From: Cercospora beticola
Lineage: Eukaryota; Ascomycota; Dothideomycetes; Mycosphaerellales; Mycosphaerellaceae
NCBI RefSeq assembly: GCF_033473495.1
Contig: NC_088938.1
Location: 4,092,001-4,156,000 of the forward strand
Length of the DNA: 64,000 bases
Reading direction: 5' to 3'
Part shown: piece by piece, positions 43,151 through 52,820 of the stretch
Numbering within the stretch: the stretch's first letter is position 1
Layout of the letters: every line of letters starts with the position of its first letter
The notes under the pieces: generated by a model
The model's database searches: none
What the model was told of the DNA's origin: nothing
Seen by the model: the letters and a program-made list of their open reading frames with translations, nothing else
Translations under genes and position numbers: made by a program

Positions 43151-43911
43151 GTTGGTACGTGGAAGGTGTGGTGCACGTTGGGCAACCCGTGCTGTCTATT
43201 CCGTCCATTCGAATTCCGATCAAAAGCCGTCTAAAGCCACGTCAAATGCCACGCCGCGGGAATGGAGGAGCGTGCTAGGAAGGAGGCAGAGCGGATCAAG
43301 GCTTCAAAATGCCTCAATAGCTCCGGGCGTGAGCGGCATATATCTGCCGCCCCTCGCAGGCGACTTGTTGACTTGACTACTACATCGAGCACGGTTGATA
43401 AGGACCAGGCGACTCATAGCCAAGTGCGTGCTTCCATTGCGACAGAGAACTTACATAAACTGAAGGAGAGGCACAAAGGAAACCTTGAACGGGCTAGGCT
43501 GCGACACTTTTTGTTGCATGCGATCAGGAATTCGAAGTTTAAATCGAAGATTTGGGATTCTGCGAATAGGGCTTTGCCTTTGGTCGAATGCTTGTCCAAT
43601 GTCTTTCCTTCGATTAACGTCGGCACATTGTCTCTTGTTTGCGTCGAACGCATTGTGTGTTGGTCTTCCATGCATGAGGCGAAGCAGGCTAATGCCCTCT
43701 GTGCACCGCTTCTCCTTCGTATTTCGCGAACCTGGGTGATCTGTGCGTCTGTGATGGGAAAGGGACATATAAGAAGAAGTGGAACGCATCTTCGCAATTT
43801 CATGATCTGCCCTCACACGCCGGCGGCATCACTTCAACCAGTCGACCTGCGACGGACTACATCTGGGATCGGGAGCATTCTATCTGGTCCAGCCCGCAAC
43901 CTGCCTCAAAT

Positions 43912-44486
43912 ATGCACTGCTCTTGGTCCTTGTCCCTAAGCCTCTTGCTGTCGGTCTCAGTTTCCGGCGTCCACGCATTCCGCTGCGATGGAGGAACCCC
44001 AACCAGGACAAGCGACTGTCAAAAATTCGTAGAATCTGGGAATTGGCCTAAATGTCCTGGCGACGGCTCAGCAAAGGCAGCTTGCGCTCACGGGTGGGAG
44101 TGGTGTGGAGACACGGACGTACCTGGATCGTAAGTTTCCAGACGAGGCTTTGGATTGGCGAGAGAGCTAAGATGATTGGTGATGGATAGAGCGTGGGCTC
44201 CAGGAAACACTAATGGAGAGAAGTAAGTGTTTGGCTAGTGTACGGCTGTCGTCCAAGCATTCCGCTAACAAATTCTTGATAGTTGCTGTTTAGCCTACGA
44301 TAATGGGTGAGTGAGGTTTCCATCGTATCCTGAAGCGATAAATTGTTGACTCGAGGCACTTCCAGTGATGCTACGCCCTGTTGTCCTGCTTACAAACAGC
44401 ATTGGGGGTTTGTGCCTCCGAAAACAAAACTGGACAAGTATCCTTCGTGGTTCAGGAAAAACAGCGGCCATAGTAGCCCTCCATAG
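43912..44486 (+). CDS. small secreted cysteine-rich protein (9 Cys)
   Basis: Four exons: 43912-44129, 44190-44222, 44283-44306 and 44366-44486. Three introns of 60, 60 and 59 bp all have good GTAAGT/GTGAGT donors and AG acceptors; the product is 131 aa. The signal peptide (about 1-22) is Leu/Ser/Val rich. The mature chain has nine cysteines: RCD, DCQ, KCP, ACA, WCG, then the pairs NCCLAY and PCCPAY. The two CCxAY motifs are spaced about ten residues apart, an internal repeat-like feature. A Lys/Trp/Pro tail (KLDKYPSWFRKN) follows. An odd cysteine number allows dimerisation. I do not recognise the family; it is an effector-type candidate. Confidence 0.76.
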
Positions 44487-44915
44487 CTCGGTCAGAAGAG
44501 AAGTCGAGAGATTCAAGGAGAGGCGAATGCGTCTGGATATGGCCACGAGCACCGCGTGTCTGGATGAATGTACTCTGGTGTCTTCAATGCGCTACTTTTA
44601 GCGTAGATGTAGCTGATGCAGCCAAAAGGATTCGCTTATTTGATGCCACGGTGCTTCGAGTGAAAAGTATCACAGCGCTGCTGCTTCTGAGTATGCAATA
44701 TCTATGCAATATCGATATCTTCTTGTTCGCTGTGTAGGCGATCCACAGTGATAGGTGTCCGTGTCGCCCATGTGTACATCGCCATGAACTCCATGCCAAA
44801 ATGCCAATTTGGGTATCGTGATGCCTTCCCGTCCACGCCAACGCCATCGCTAAAATCATGCCCAGTCTGCTCTCACCCACGAATCATCGAACCAGAATGT
44901 TTTGTCGCAAACCAC
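44487..44915. other. intergenic
   Basis: Convergent 3' region; no gene seen. Confidence 0.5.
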
Positions 44916-45410
44916 CTACTCCTTCAACTTCTTCCCGCCACCCTCTCCCTCATCATCCGCCTTCCTCTTCTTCTTTCTTCCCTTTCCCTTCCCTCCGGCA
45001 CCCTTCCCGCCCTTCAGATCCTCCTCTCCAGCTCCACCAACCTCCGCCAAATCCGCCAACTCCGCCGCCCCTTCCTTCCCATACGCATCAAAATCCACAA
45101 GTCGTCTCTGCGTCTTAATATACTTCTCCCTGAACAACTGCTCATTCACGCGTCCTAGTAATGCGGGATTTTTGCGCAACACCCAGCGGAAATCGTCGAC
45201 TTTTATTTTTTGTCGGCGGGAGTAGCTGGCGCATAAGGCGGCGCTGTGGCAGGTTTCGATTATGAAGTCCGAGAGGATTTCGTCGAGGATGGAGATTGTG
45301 CCAGGGAGGGGGTTGGGGGTGTCCCCGAAGGCGTAGAGGAGTTCGCTGAGGTCGTTTTGGTTGAAGATTGGGGCGCCTTTTGCGCGGGGGCGTTGGCGGG
45401 GTTCGGTCAT
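44916..45410 (-). CDS. TAF13: TFIID subunit TAF13 (histone fold)
   Basis: Single exon, 164 aa. The histone fold occupies about residues 15-105. LSELLYAFGDTPNPLPGT is the TAF13 start. ILDEILSDFIIETCHSAAL is the long alpha-2 region, and RRQKIKVDDFRWVLRKNP leads into alpha 3. TAF13 pairs with TAF11 in TFIID near TBP. The C-terminal 45 residues are Gly/Lys rich and basic, ending KKLKE, likely a nuclear signal. The coding strand is C-rich up to about position 45175 and G-rich beyond it. Divergent from the Kish gene. Confidence 0.92.
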   Translation of the reverse strand: MTEPRQRPRAKGAPIFNQNDLSELLYAFGDTPNPLPGTISILDEILSDFIIETCHSAALCASYSRRQKIKVDDFRWVLRKNPALLGRVNEQLFREKYIKTQRRLVDFDAYGKEGAAELADLAEVGGAGEEDLKGGKGAGGKGKGRKKKRKADDEGEGGGKKLKE

Positions 45411-45719
45411 GGTTCTTGTGCCTCTGCTGTTCTCCTTCGCTTTTGGTTGTTGCGGGTGTGGGATGAGGGTTGCGAGGAAGTGTCGTGAAGTGACATGACG
45501 TGAAGAAGGACGAGCGCGCGAGCTGGAAGGCGCCAGCATGTGATTTGCCGAAGCGCCGTCCCAGTGGTTTTGCGGTTGACATTTCGACTTCACTTGTGAG
45601 CTGGAAACAGCATCCGCAGAATCAATTTCTTTTGGAGACAGCACACAGCGTTTAACTGACATACGAACCAGACTGGAGACAAGACAAACTGCACAAGAAC
45701 ATACGACTCAGTTGCCACG
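45411..45719. promoter_or_regulatory. divergent promoter, TAF13 / Kish
   Basis: 309 bp between head-to-head start codons. A TGACATGACGTGA stretch near 45494-45506 resembles the CRE-like sites upstream of two other genes. Confidence 0.45.
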
Positions 45720-46079
45720 ATGCTCGGAATCTTGAAATTCCAGACTTTCCTCCTCGTCGTCCTGCTGTTCATCTGCACCTGCACATATATCCACGGCGTT
45801 TTCCCGGCATGGCTTGATCGCAACAAGACTGGGTGAGTGCCATATTGCAGCACTAGACTGGAGTTCTGGGCATCCGCAGCTGTGGGTTCGAATGCTAAAG
45901 CTGACATCTTGCAAGTCCTCTTGGCACATTCTGGCGCGCGGCACGGATAGGCGAGCGATTGAGTCCATACGTCAGCTTATGTTGTGCTGCTATGGCGGTG
46001 AGTTATCTTCAAATGCTGCACATATTGGGCAGACGAAGCTGACGTCTCGGAACAGGTCAGCATCTTGATGGGAGGCTGA
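45720..46079 (+). CDS. KSH1: Kish (TMEM167) secretory-pathway membrane protein
   Basis: Three exons: 45720-45832, 45916-45997 and 46056-46079. Introns are 83 and 58 bp. The product is 72 aa, the full family length. It has an N-terminal membrane helix (LLVVLLFICTCTYIHG), then the invariant [26 protein letters not shown] block and a second helix CCAAMAVSILMGG. Kish is an essential small protein of the early secretory pathway. It acts in Golgi membranes and was first named in Drosophila and yeast. The last exon is only seven codons plus stop, and the short frame would be missed by ORF scanning. A B-box-like GGGTTCGAATGC in intron 1 is probably chance. Confidence 0.94.
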
Positions 46080-47142
46080 GCAAAGTGACAAGTGTTGGGG
46101 TTTTCAGCGATGGCGTTGGGGTGTTTGACTAGGCTGGTATCTGTCTGATGGCCAATGTGATCAGAGGTCCAATATGGCCACAAAGCGTGCGAGCATTTGA
46201 CTCATGAGTGCGTTGCGCAGGATCGGGAGGGTCCGCTGCCTGGCTGCGCAGGATGATGTTCACTCGTCGATGCAAGGGCAACATGAGAGTATTAGACATG
46301 TATTTACGTGAATCGCTATGTCAAGAGCGAAGTGCGGGTAGCCTGTGTTCAGTCGCACAACGCGACTTCCTGATCACGGCAGAGTTGAGACTTTTAACAT
46401 ACAAGTACATACATGATACAAATCATGGCGGTGCTCCACCAGCCCCCTCGAACTTGCTAGTTTCCGAAATTGCACATCCATATTGCTTCGACGCGTGTAC
46501 TTCGAGCTGAGCACTCACATGAGCGGTCAAGCACGAGCGGCTTTGACTGGCGGCCACCACAAATGGCTAGTGGGAGGCCAGCCACCATCGCCTGGCACTG
46601 ACTGCACAGGATGCTCAGATTTGCGGACCATTTCCACTACTGGCTGGTTGCGTCACAACAGCGCTTGCTAGCAAGCAAGCTGACGTCGCGATGCTTGTAC
46701 CTTAGACCAATGCCGTCTCGCGTGTGGAACCAGTAGTGGATGCTATTCTCCCGGCTGCCCCAATCGCAACTGACCGGTTGAAGGGCCTTGCGGGCTTCGC
46801 AAAATTGGTCCATTGCCACAGAGGATTCCTGAAGCTCCTGCCGGTCACGCAGTGGGCCATTGCAGTAAGCACACCTCGATACTTGCAGGCAGCCACTTCA
46901 AAGTGTTGTTGCGAACAAGTGATCCCGTCGCCGCGAGACAGTCGCACTTGAGAGAGCACTTTCCAGCTGATCAGGCGCAATATGGCCCCTCTGGGGTTCA
47001 TGAAGACCTAGGCCCTGCTTTCAGGAGGGTTAGGCAAGTCAGTAGACTCAAAAGTTACCCGAGGTAACCTCCGGAAGTGCCATCTGGTTCCATAATCACA
47101 CGATAGGTAGTGGTGTTTCTCTGCTCTGAAATCGGTAATCGC
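46080..47142. other. 1.06 kb gap, no supported gene
   Basis: Between convergent genes. Short frames only; an imperfect inverted repeat (46634-46649 with 46728-46740) is short. Confidence 0.5.
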
Positions 47143-47937
47143 TCAAGCCAGTCCAAAGGTCCTCGCAACGCGCATCTTGACGCCCTCCCAGCTGTTGATC
47201 TTAGGCCTCACATCCAGGAAAAAGCTCAACGGCATGCCCGTGTCTTTGCCCTTGTAGAAATCGATAACATAATCCACCTTCTTCCCACACCTATCGACGA
47301 CCCAATCGTGACGATCAAATGGCTGAGCATATCCCATGATATACATATTCCAGTAAGCCTTCGGCGTTAATTTCTTACTATCTCCTGCGAATGAGACTAG
47401 CTTAGGTCCACCGCATCTCTCTGACCCCCAACCCTTTTCCCATTCTTGAATTTGTGTCCAGGCGCGTTCGTTCACTGCATTGTGGATGGGCACGATGCTT
47501 GACATGTCGGCTGGGTTGGCTTCGTGGCCTTTGCGTTTCATGGCTTCGAAGAATTGGGATTGCGAGGGGTAGATCCAGTTTCCGGAGGAGGTGTCATGGC
47601 CTGTTTCGACTTCGGAGTTCGTAGGAAGAGCGGCTTTCTCGGCGGAGTTGAGTTTGGAGGTATCGTTGATCGCACGCGGAATGGAGGAGATTTCGCGATC
47701 GGTGGACAGAGATCGGAGGATAGGAGCTTTTGGCACAGGTTTATCGGAAATAGTGTTCCATGATAAGGTATCAAGAGAGAAGCGTGCGGGAGGCGGAGAT
47801 GGGATGGAAGATGGCTGTACTGCTGAAGGAGAGGACTGAGGCTGCTCTTTCTTGGCTTTCGCAGCCTGGAGCCAAGCTTCACGTGTCCGATGGTCGACGG
47901 GGCATTTGGCGTCGGGGTCGTCGCCGGCGGAGCGCAT
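47143..47937 (-). CDS. holocytochrome c synthase (cytochrome c/c1 heme lyase)
   Basis: Single exon, 264 aa. The N-terminal AKCPVDH is the heme-regulatory CPV motif typical of these lyases. The catalytic domain has NWIYPSQSQFFEAMKRKG, then IVPIHNAVNERAWTQIQEWE. Its His152 corresponds to the heme-ligating His154 of human HCCS. GPKLVSFAGDSKKLTPKAYW and FDRHDWVVDRCG follow, all diagnostic. The enzyme attaches heme to the CxxCH of apocytochromes in the mitochondrial intermembrane space. A single CPV near the N-terminus resembles the c1 type (Cyt2), but c versus c1 specificity is not certain. Coding-strand composition flips from C- to G-rich near 47440. Divergent from MVD1. Confidence 0.93.
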   Translation of the reverse strand: MRSAGDDPDAKCPVDHRTREAWLQAAKAKKEQPQSSPSAVQPSSIPSPPPARFSLDTLSWNTISDKPVPKAPILRSLSTDREISSIPRAINDTSKLNSAEKAALPTNSEVETGHDTSSGNWIYPSQSQFFEAMKRKGHEANPADMSSIVPIHNAVNERAWTQIQEWEKGWGSERCGGPKLVSFAGDSKKLTPKAYWNMYIMGYAQPFDRHDWVVDRCGKKVDYVIDFYKGKDTGMPLSFFLDVRPKINSWEGVKMRVARTFGLA

Positions 47938-48179
47938 GGTGATGGCGAGGATAGAAAAGATGAAAGTGAGAGAGAATAGAGTGACGAGATAGATTTATGC
48001 AGATGCATAAAGAATAATGCCGATTGGCGTCATGCACGAGCTCAAAGGTGCAGATGCGGCTCTGCACCTTGCGTCAGAGCTTTGATGCACGTTGTTCTCG
48101 TGCCATTTTCCCACGCATATTCCCCCCTCATTTTGCTCCTCTGCTACTCGATAGATAGAAGCTGCTCACGAACGACAGA
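47938..48179. promoter_or_regulatory. divergent promoter, heme lyase / MVD1
   Basis: 242 bp shared upstream region; no specific site identified. Confidence 0.5.
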
Positions 48180-49453
48180 ATGGCAGCAAACGACGAAGTA
48201 TACCGAGCCTCGACCTTTGCGCCGGTCAACATTGCCATTATCAAGTAGGACAGCGAACAATAGTAGCGGACGGCGTGAAACTGACGGTGCTTCAAGATAC
48301 TGGGGGAAGCGAGATACCAAAGTACGGCCATGACTCGGGACGAGAGACTGATGAGTGGGAGAAAGTCTGACAGATACAGCTCAACTTGCCCACCAACGGC
48401 TCCATCTCCGTCACGCTGTCCCAAGACGACCTGCGCACGCACACCACCGCCGGGTGCAGTGCCGCCCTCACCGACGACTCCCTGACGCTGAACAACGCTC
48501 CGCAGGACATCTCGGGAGCTCGTACGCAGGCATGTCTGCGTGAGCTGCGGTCACTGCGAAAAGAGCTGGAAGATGCCGATTCATCGCTGCCCAAGCTGTC
48601 GGAGTTGAAGCTCAAGATCGTCAGCGAGAACAACTTCCCCACCGCTGCCGGTCTTGCTTCCTCTGCCGCTGGCTTTGCTGCTCTGGTGCGTGCCATCGCG
48701 AACCTGTACGAGCTGCCAACGTCGCCTACCGATCTCTCGCGCATTGCACGACAGGGCTCTGGCTCAGCATGCCGCAGTCTCATGGGCGGATACGTGGCAT
48801 GGCAGAAAGGGGAGCAGCCAGATGGAAGTGACAGTGTGGCATATGAAGTCGCCTCGGCCTCTCACTGGCCCGACATGCGAGCACTCATCCTCGTAGCCTC
48901 TGCTGAGAAGAAGGACGTCAGCTCCACTGCCGGCATGCAGCAGACAGTTGCCAGCTCTGCCCTCTTCCAGCACCGCGCAGACGAAGTCGTGCCAAAGAGG
49001 ATGAAGGCCATGGAGAAGGCCATCCACAACAGAGACTTTGAGAGCTTCGCAAAGCTCACCACCAAGGACTCCAACAACTTCCATGCCACCTGCCTGGATA
49101 CCGATCCACCGATCTTCTACATGAACGATACGAGCCGAGCTGCTGTGCGCATGTGCGAGTACATCAATGCCAGCCACCCAGAGGAGAAGCAATACTGTGC
49201 ATACACCTTTGATGCAGGCCCGAATGCTGTCGTGTACTACCTCGCCGAGCACGAGGACATCGTCGCGGGTACTTTCAAGAGCATTGTTGGAGACAAGACT
49301 GGCTGGGAAGGTGCAAGAGGGCAGAAGATCAAGGCAACACCGCTTCCGGAGGGCGCGGAAGTCGCGGCAGAGAAGCTGAACAGTGGCATCTCGCGTGTCA
49401 TTTTGACCAGTGTCGGCGATGGTCCGCGCAAGACGGACAAGCACCTTGCGTAG
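48180..49453 (+). CDS. MVD1: diphosphomevalonate decarboxylase
   Basis: Three exons: 48180-48244, 48297-48321 (25 bp) and 48380-49453. Introns are 52 and 58 bp. The product is 387 aa. The joined N-terminus reads APVNIAIIKYWGKRDTKLNLPTN, the invariant start of the family. The GHMP ATP loop NNFPTAAGLASSAAG lies at about 114-128, RQGSGSACRSL at about 155, and the Asp-containing AYTFDAGPNA near the end of the domain. The enzyme makes isopentenyl diphosphate, the last mevalonate step feeding ergosterol and other isoprenoids. The 25 bp middle exon was set by frame and by the KYWGKRDTK motif. Two close acceptors (CAG at 48373 and 48379) exist; the second gives the conserved reading. Confidence 0.97.
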
Positions 49454-50287
49454 ACTGGAGATGCCGAGTGTGGGACACGAGCAGAAGAGGAGGATGAGAT
49501 AGTTCTTACGAGATACTGTAGTGAAGATACCCAAATTTCGACAGACGAGTGCTCAAGTCATTAGCAGGATCGAGCATGGTCGCGAATATGCGAGGTAAGT
49601 TCCGAAATTGTTTGGAAAGTGACAAGTCTTAGTTCGGAGAATTTACCTTCACTGCGACTACAGCAGATCGCCCTCAATTAGGGATCGAGTTCGCTGCTGC
49701 GCCTCACAAGAATATCGACGATTCGTACGATCAAGAAAGGATCGGATCAACCGCTTTCTCTTCGTCCGTTGATTTGTATATGCTGTTTGCGTTCAGACAG
49801 CGATCTGAAATTACGATCATTACTGACGAGGTTTTGCCTTTGCTTACTTGTGGTGCTCTGACGAATGCCAATGCTGAGCCTCGTTGCCTATTTTATCTTC
49901 TAGTGGCTTGTGTATGTTCTACTCCGAGCTTTCGGCGTCCGACTTTGCGGGGATAGTGATGGGTGGATGTCAGCGGAACTGGGGATGTAAGAGGACTAGG
50001 AGAATTAGAATTACTGAATCGGGTATGATCAATCCTTGGCGTAGAGGGATGGGGTGGTGAGACAGTGGGACTATAGGTGAGATCTTGGGGATTGGTGTTG
50101 GAATAGGGAGAAAGATGGAGATGAGAGTGAGTTGCGGATCTTGGTAGGATGAATGTACCGATGAAGATATAAGAGAGTCGTGAGGGTGCTAATTCTTTCT
50201 TGCCAGGCACCATCAATCACTCATTCCTGAACGACAACAATCTTTCCAACAACAAGTCCTACCACTACATATCATCCATTCATCAAG
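49454..50287. other. intergenic, no gene seen
   Basis: About 830 bp upstream of the secreted 8-Cys protein; nothing recognisable. Confidence 0.5.
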
Positions 50288-50927
50288 ATGCGTTTCACAA
50301 CCGCCGCTTTCGCTGCCTTTGCCAGCGCTGTCGCCGTTTCCGCTCAGTCTTCCCAGATCAACGAAGATGATCTCCCAGCTGCTTGCCAAGTAGATCCTTC
50401 TTGTGTGCAGGTTGTTGGACTTGCTGCTCAGTGTCCTTCGCTTGGTGCGTCGAATTCCCCTCACACCTTATTTGTCGGATTTTATGACATAGATGGCGCA
50501 GAATGCTGATGATGATTATTGGGTGTCGTAGGTGGCAATGTTTTCGAAGACCAAAGCTTCTTGCAGTGCGCTTGCACAAACATTGATCCTACTCTGTTGG
50601 CGACTTGTGCGCAGTGTGTGTCGACGAGCAAGGATGGTGGTGGTGAGTTCTAATCTTTATTGCTTGCTATGCTTACGGCTTTTCGTGTGCTGATATGTCG
50701 TTCGCGTAGATGTCTTGGAGCTCCAGGCAACTTGCGCGCAGCTGTCTAGCGCGTCTTCGGGTGCTGCAGGAGGCAGTGCAGCTGGAGCAGGAACTGGAGC
50801 AGGAACTGGAGCAGGAACTGGAACTGGCACTGGGGCAGGAACTGGAGCAGGAGCAGGAGGCAGCGCAGCAGGAGGTACTGCAGCTGGAAGCAACGCACAG
50901 CCACCTACAGTCGGAGGAGTTGCTTAA
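50288..50927 (+). CDS. secreted 8-Cys protein with Gly/Ala/Thr repeat tail
   Basis: Three exons: 50288-50444, 50532-50642 and 50710-50927. Introns are 87 and 67 bp, both phase 1. The product is 161 aa. A signal peptide MRFTTAAFAAFASAVAVSA precedes an eight-cysteine domain with spacing C-x5-C-x9-C-x13-CxC-x10-CxxC-x17-C. It recalls CFEM-type domains in cysteine number and the CxC and CxxC pairs, but not exactly in spacing. The tail is a low-complexity GTGAGTGAG run encoded by a short minisatellite. The protein ends PTVGGVA without a hydrophobic GPI signal, so it is probably free or wall-trapped. Function unknown. Confidence 0.82.
50779..50875 (+). repeat. Gly-Thr/Gly-Ala coding minisatellite
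   Basis: GGAACTGGAGCA 12 bp units and variants are repeated through the tail of the secreted 8-Cys protein. Likely to vary in copy number between isolates. Confidence 0.85.
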
Positions 50928-52820
50928 GCTGGAAAACTGTTCGGCTTGGTGGTCGGGAGATAATGTGAAAGAATTGAGAAGCAATTCTTCCAAGCTCCGA
51001 CGCTTGCACTTGCTTACTGTAATACTACCCAGTGCACTTCCATCAGAACTTTTATGGAACGTGGCCAACGGCAACATTGGCCATGCGCATAACTCCCCTC
51101 GTTCGGAGATTCCTTTGGATCAATCGGCCTGAGAATTGAGGTGCTCCTGGTCGTCTGTGGTGAAGAACATATCTCTTTCTTGCTTGGAACAATGTCTCTC
51201 ACGGTTGAAAGAGATAGTGTGGACTGCTTTGTGGTATTCACAGTACGTCAAGTAGGGTGATGCTCAAGCTGTTGGTATATGTCGGCAGTCAGTTGCTCTA
51301 ACTGTCAAGTCGCAGATATCGCGTCCAGACTCGTTCTCGCTGGGGTCAACCAAAAGTGCAGACCCCAATGGAAGCAGCAAGGTCCAGATGCAAGACTCGC
51401 AGCTGAATCTTACTCTCCGTATCAGCAGCATTCGTCCGTCGGTCGAACGAGGCCTTAAGTAACAAAGCTTGGGTTGGAACCGGATACCAATGAATTCCTG
51501 GAGCTTCCATATCGCTGGGACATGCACGCACGGAAGGCCTGAACCTCGAGCATGGTCTCGATGATGAGCACGATCCTCCCCATTTGTCTACATATTTTCG
51601 AGAACCCATCGCTTTGCTTTTGTGGCAATGCGTGCTGCGTGCGTAACGATTTTGCTGCTGTACACCCTTCAGGAGTCTTGCCGCGAAGGCTTCGAGGTAA
51701 ACAATGGAAGAAGCGGGAGCGGTTGTTCAGAGAAGCGTCAAGTTGATCTCAAGTCTCGTATAGAGTTAGACTTGACTTTACTCCACGCCCAGTAGCCGCT
51801 GTCAGCATGGTGATTCCACATGGCAAGGTCGAAATCGAGGCTATTGAGTGCTCTTGAGTCTATTGGAAAGCCTCTTCTCCTCGGATGAAGCAGTACGCGT
51901 GTCGACCGTGAGCGCTTCGTCCATTTGAGGAAAGATTCTCGAAGTATACCATCCGTTCTAGGCAAGATTGTCCCGACCTCCATTAGAAGGCCTGAGTGGA
52001 TGACCAAACTGCTGTCCTAGGATCGTGAAAGTGAGTTATTCTTGTTTCCTTCGTTAAGATGCTATGAAGAACGTGGAAAAGGTGTTGGTCGGCTGACATA
52101 AATGCCTTTTGGAGCACGATGAGAGACTTTGAAGCCCTTCTTCGGATCTACCTCGCTTGCTGTACTACTCCGAATCGGCCTCGAACGCGTGAGGTTGTGT
52201 GGTCTTGCCAGGACCAAGCCTGGAGCCATGTGCGAGACCCTGTCTGTATTTCGGGAGAATCGGATCCGTTTACTGCCACAATTCCGACCACAGCAATGTG
52301 CGTCGAGAAATCGCCATAACGCCCGGCTCTGGCTCTGATTATGAGACTGTACAACAGCTTGCCGGCATTGTCGATTGAAGCGATACGGGCAGGGAACAGG
52401 CCAACGATCACGGTTATTGCCTTTCTTGACCATTGCCCACAAACATAAACATACTTCAATCTCATCCTGGTTAAAAGCCATTGAGCCTATCACACTCAAA
52501 GCGTTGTATCCAAGCTTCAAGCTTGAAGTTGGAATTGGCTCTCTCGCGCGGCCGCGTTGCTGTCACTGGAGATGGAATTCATACAATTTGTTCTCCGGTA
52601 GAATGCTGGAAGCACGCTGAACGGATTGCGTTTGCTATCAACTCGCCTGACCGTCAAGCATTGTGTCATGATGAACTGACTCGGACTCAATTCAATTCAG
52701 TTGGTTCGAAAGAGTATCATTGTTACTTCCCGGCCAACCGGAAGTGCCTGGTTATTAATACTCTGATGCGTACGCAGCTCTCGAGGAGAATTTGCGATCT
52801 TGACGGACTTAGTCGATGCG
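50928..52820. other. 1.9 kb gap, no supported gene
   Basis: Chance frames only. A perfect 14 bp palindrome CTTCAAGCTTGAAG lies near 52515-52528. Confidence 0.5.

Larger units (their letters stand above)
41616..43911. other. 2.3 kb gap with degenerate repeats
   Basis: Contains the three-copy degenerate repeat and the 10 bp tandem repeat listed below. A plus-strand frame at 43262-43939 starts MEERARKEAERIKASKC, but its later part is Leu/Arg/Ser-rich and it overlaps the start of the next gene. I do not call it. Confidence 0.5.

Noticed and set aside
43262..43939. 225-codon plus-strand frame starting MEERARKEAERIKASKC
   Set aside because: It overlaps the start of the well-supported secreted protein, and its second half has no coding character. 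Possibly a real small exon, but unsupported.
45885..45896. B-box GGGTTCGAATGC in Kish intron 1
   Set aside because: No A box or terminator at proper spacing; the region is a well-defined spliceosomal intron.
46634..46740. Imperfect inverted repeat as transposon end
   Set aside because: Arms of only 13-17 bp, interrupted, no target-site duplication and no transposase frame between them.
52515..52528. 14 bp perfect palindrome
   Set aside because: Short, isolated and without flanking repeats; expected occasionally by chance.
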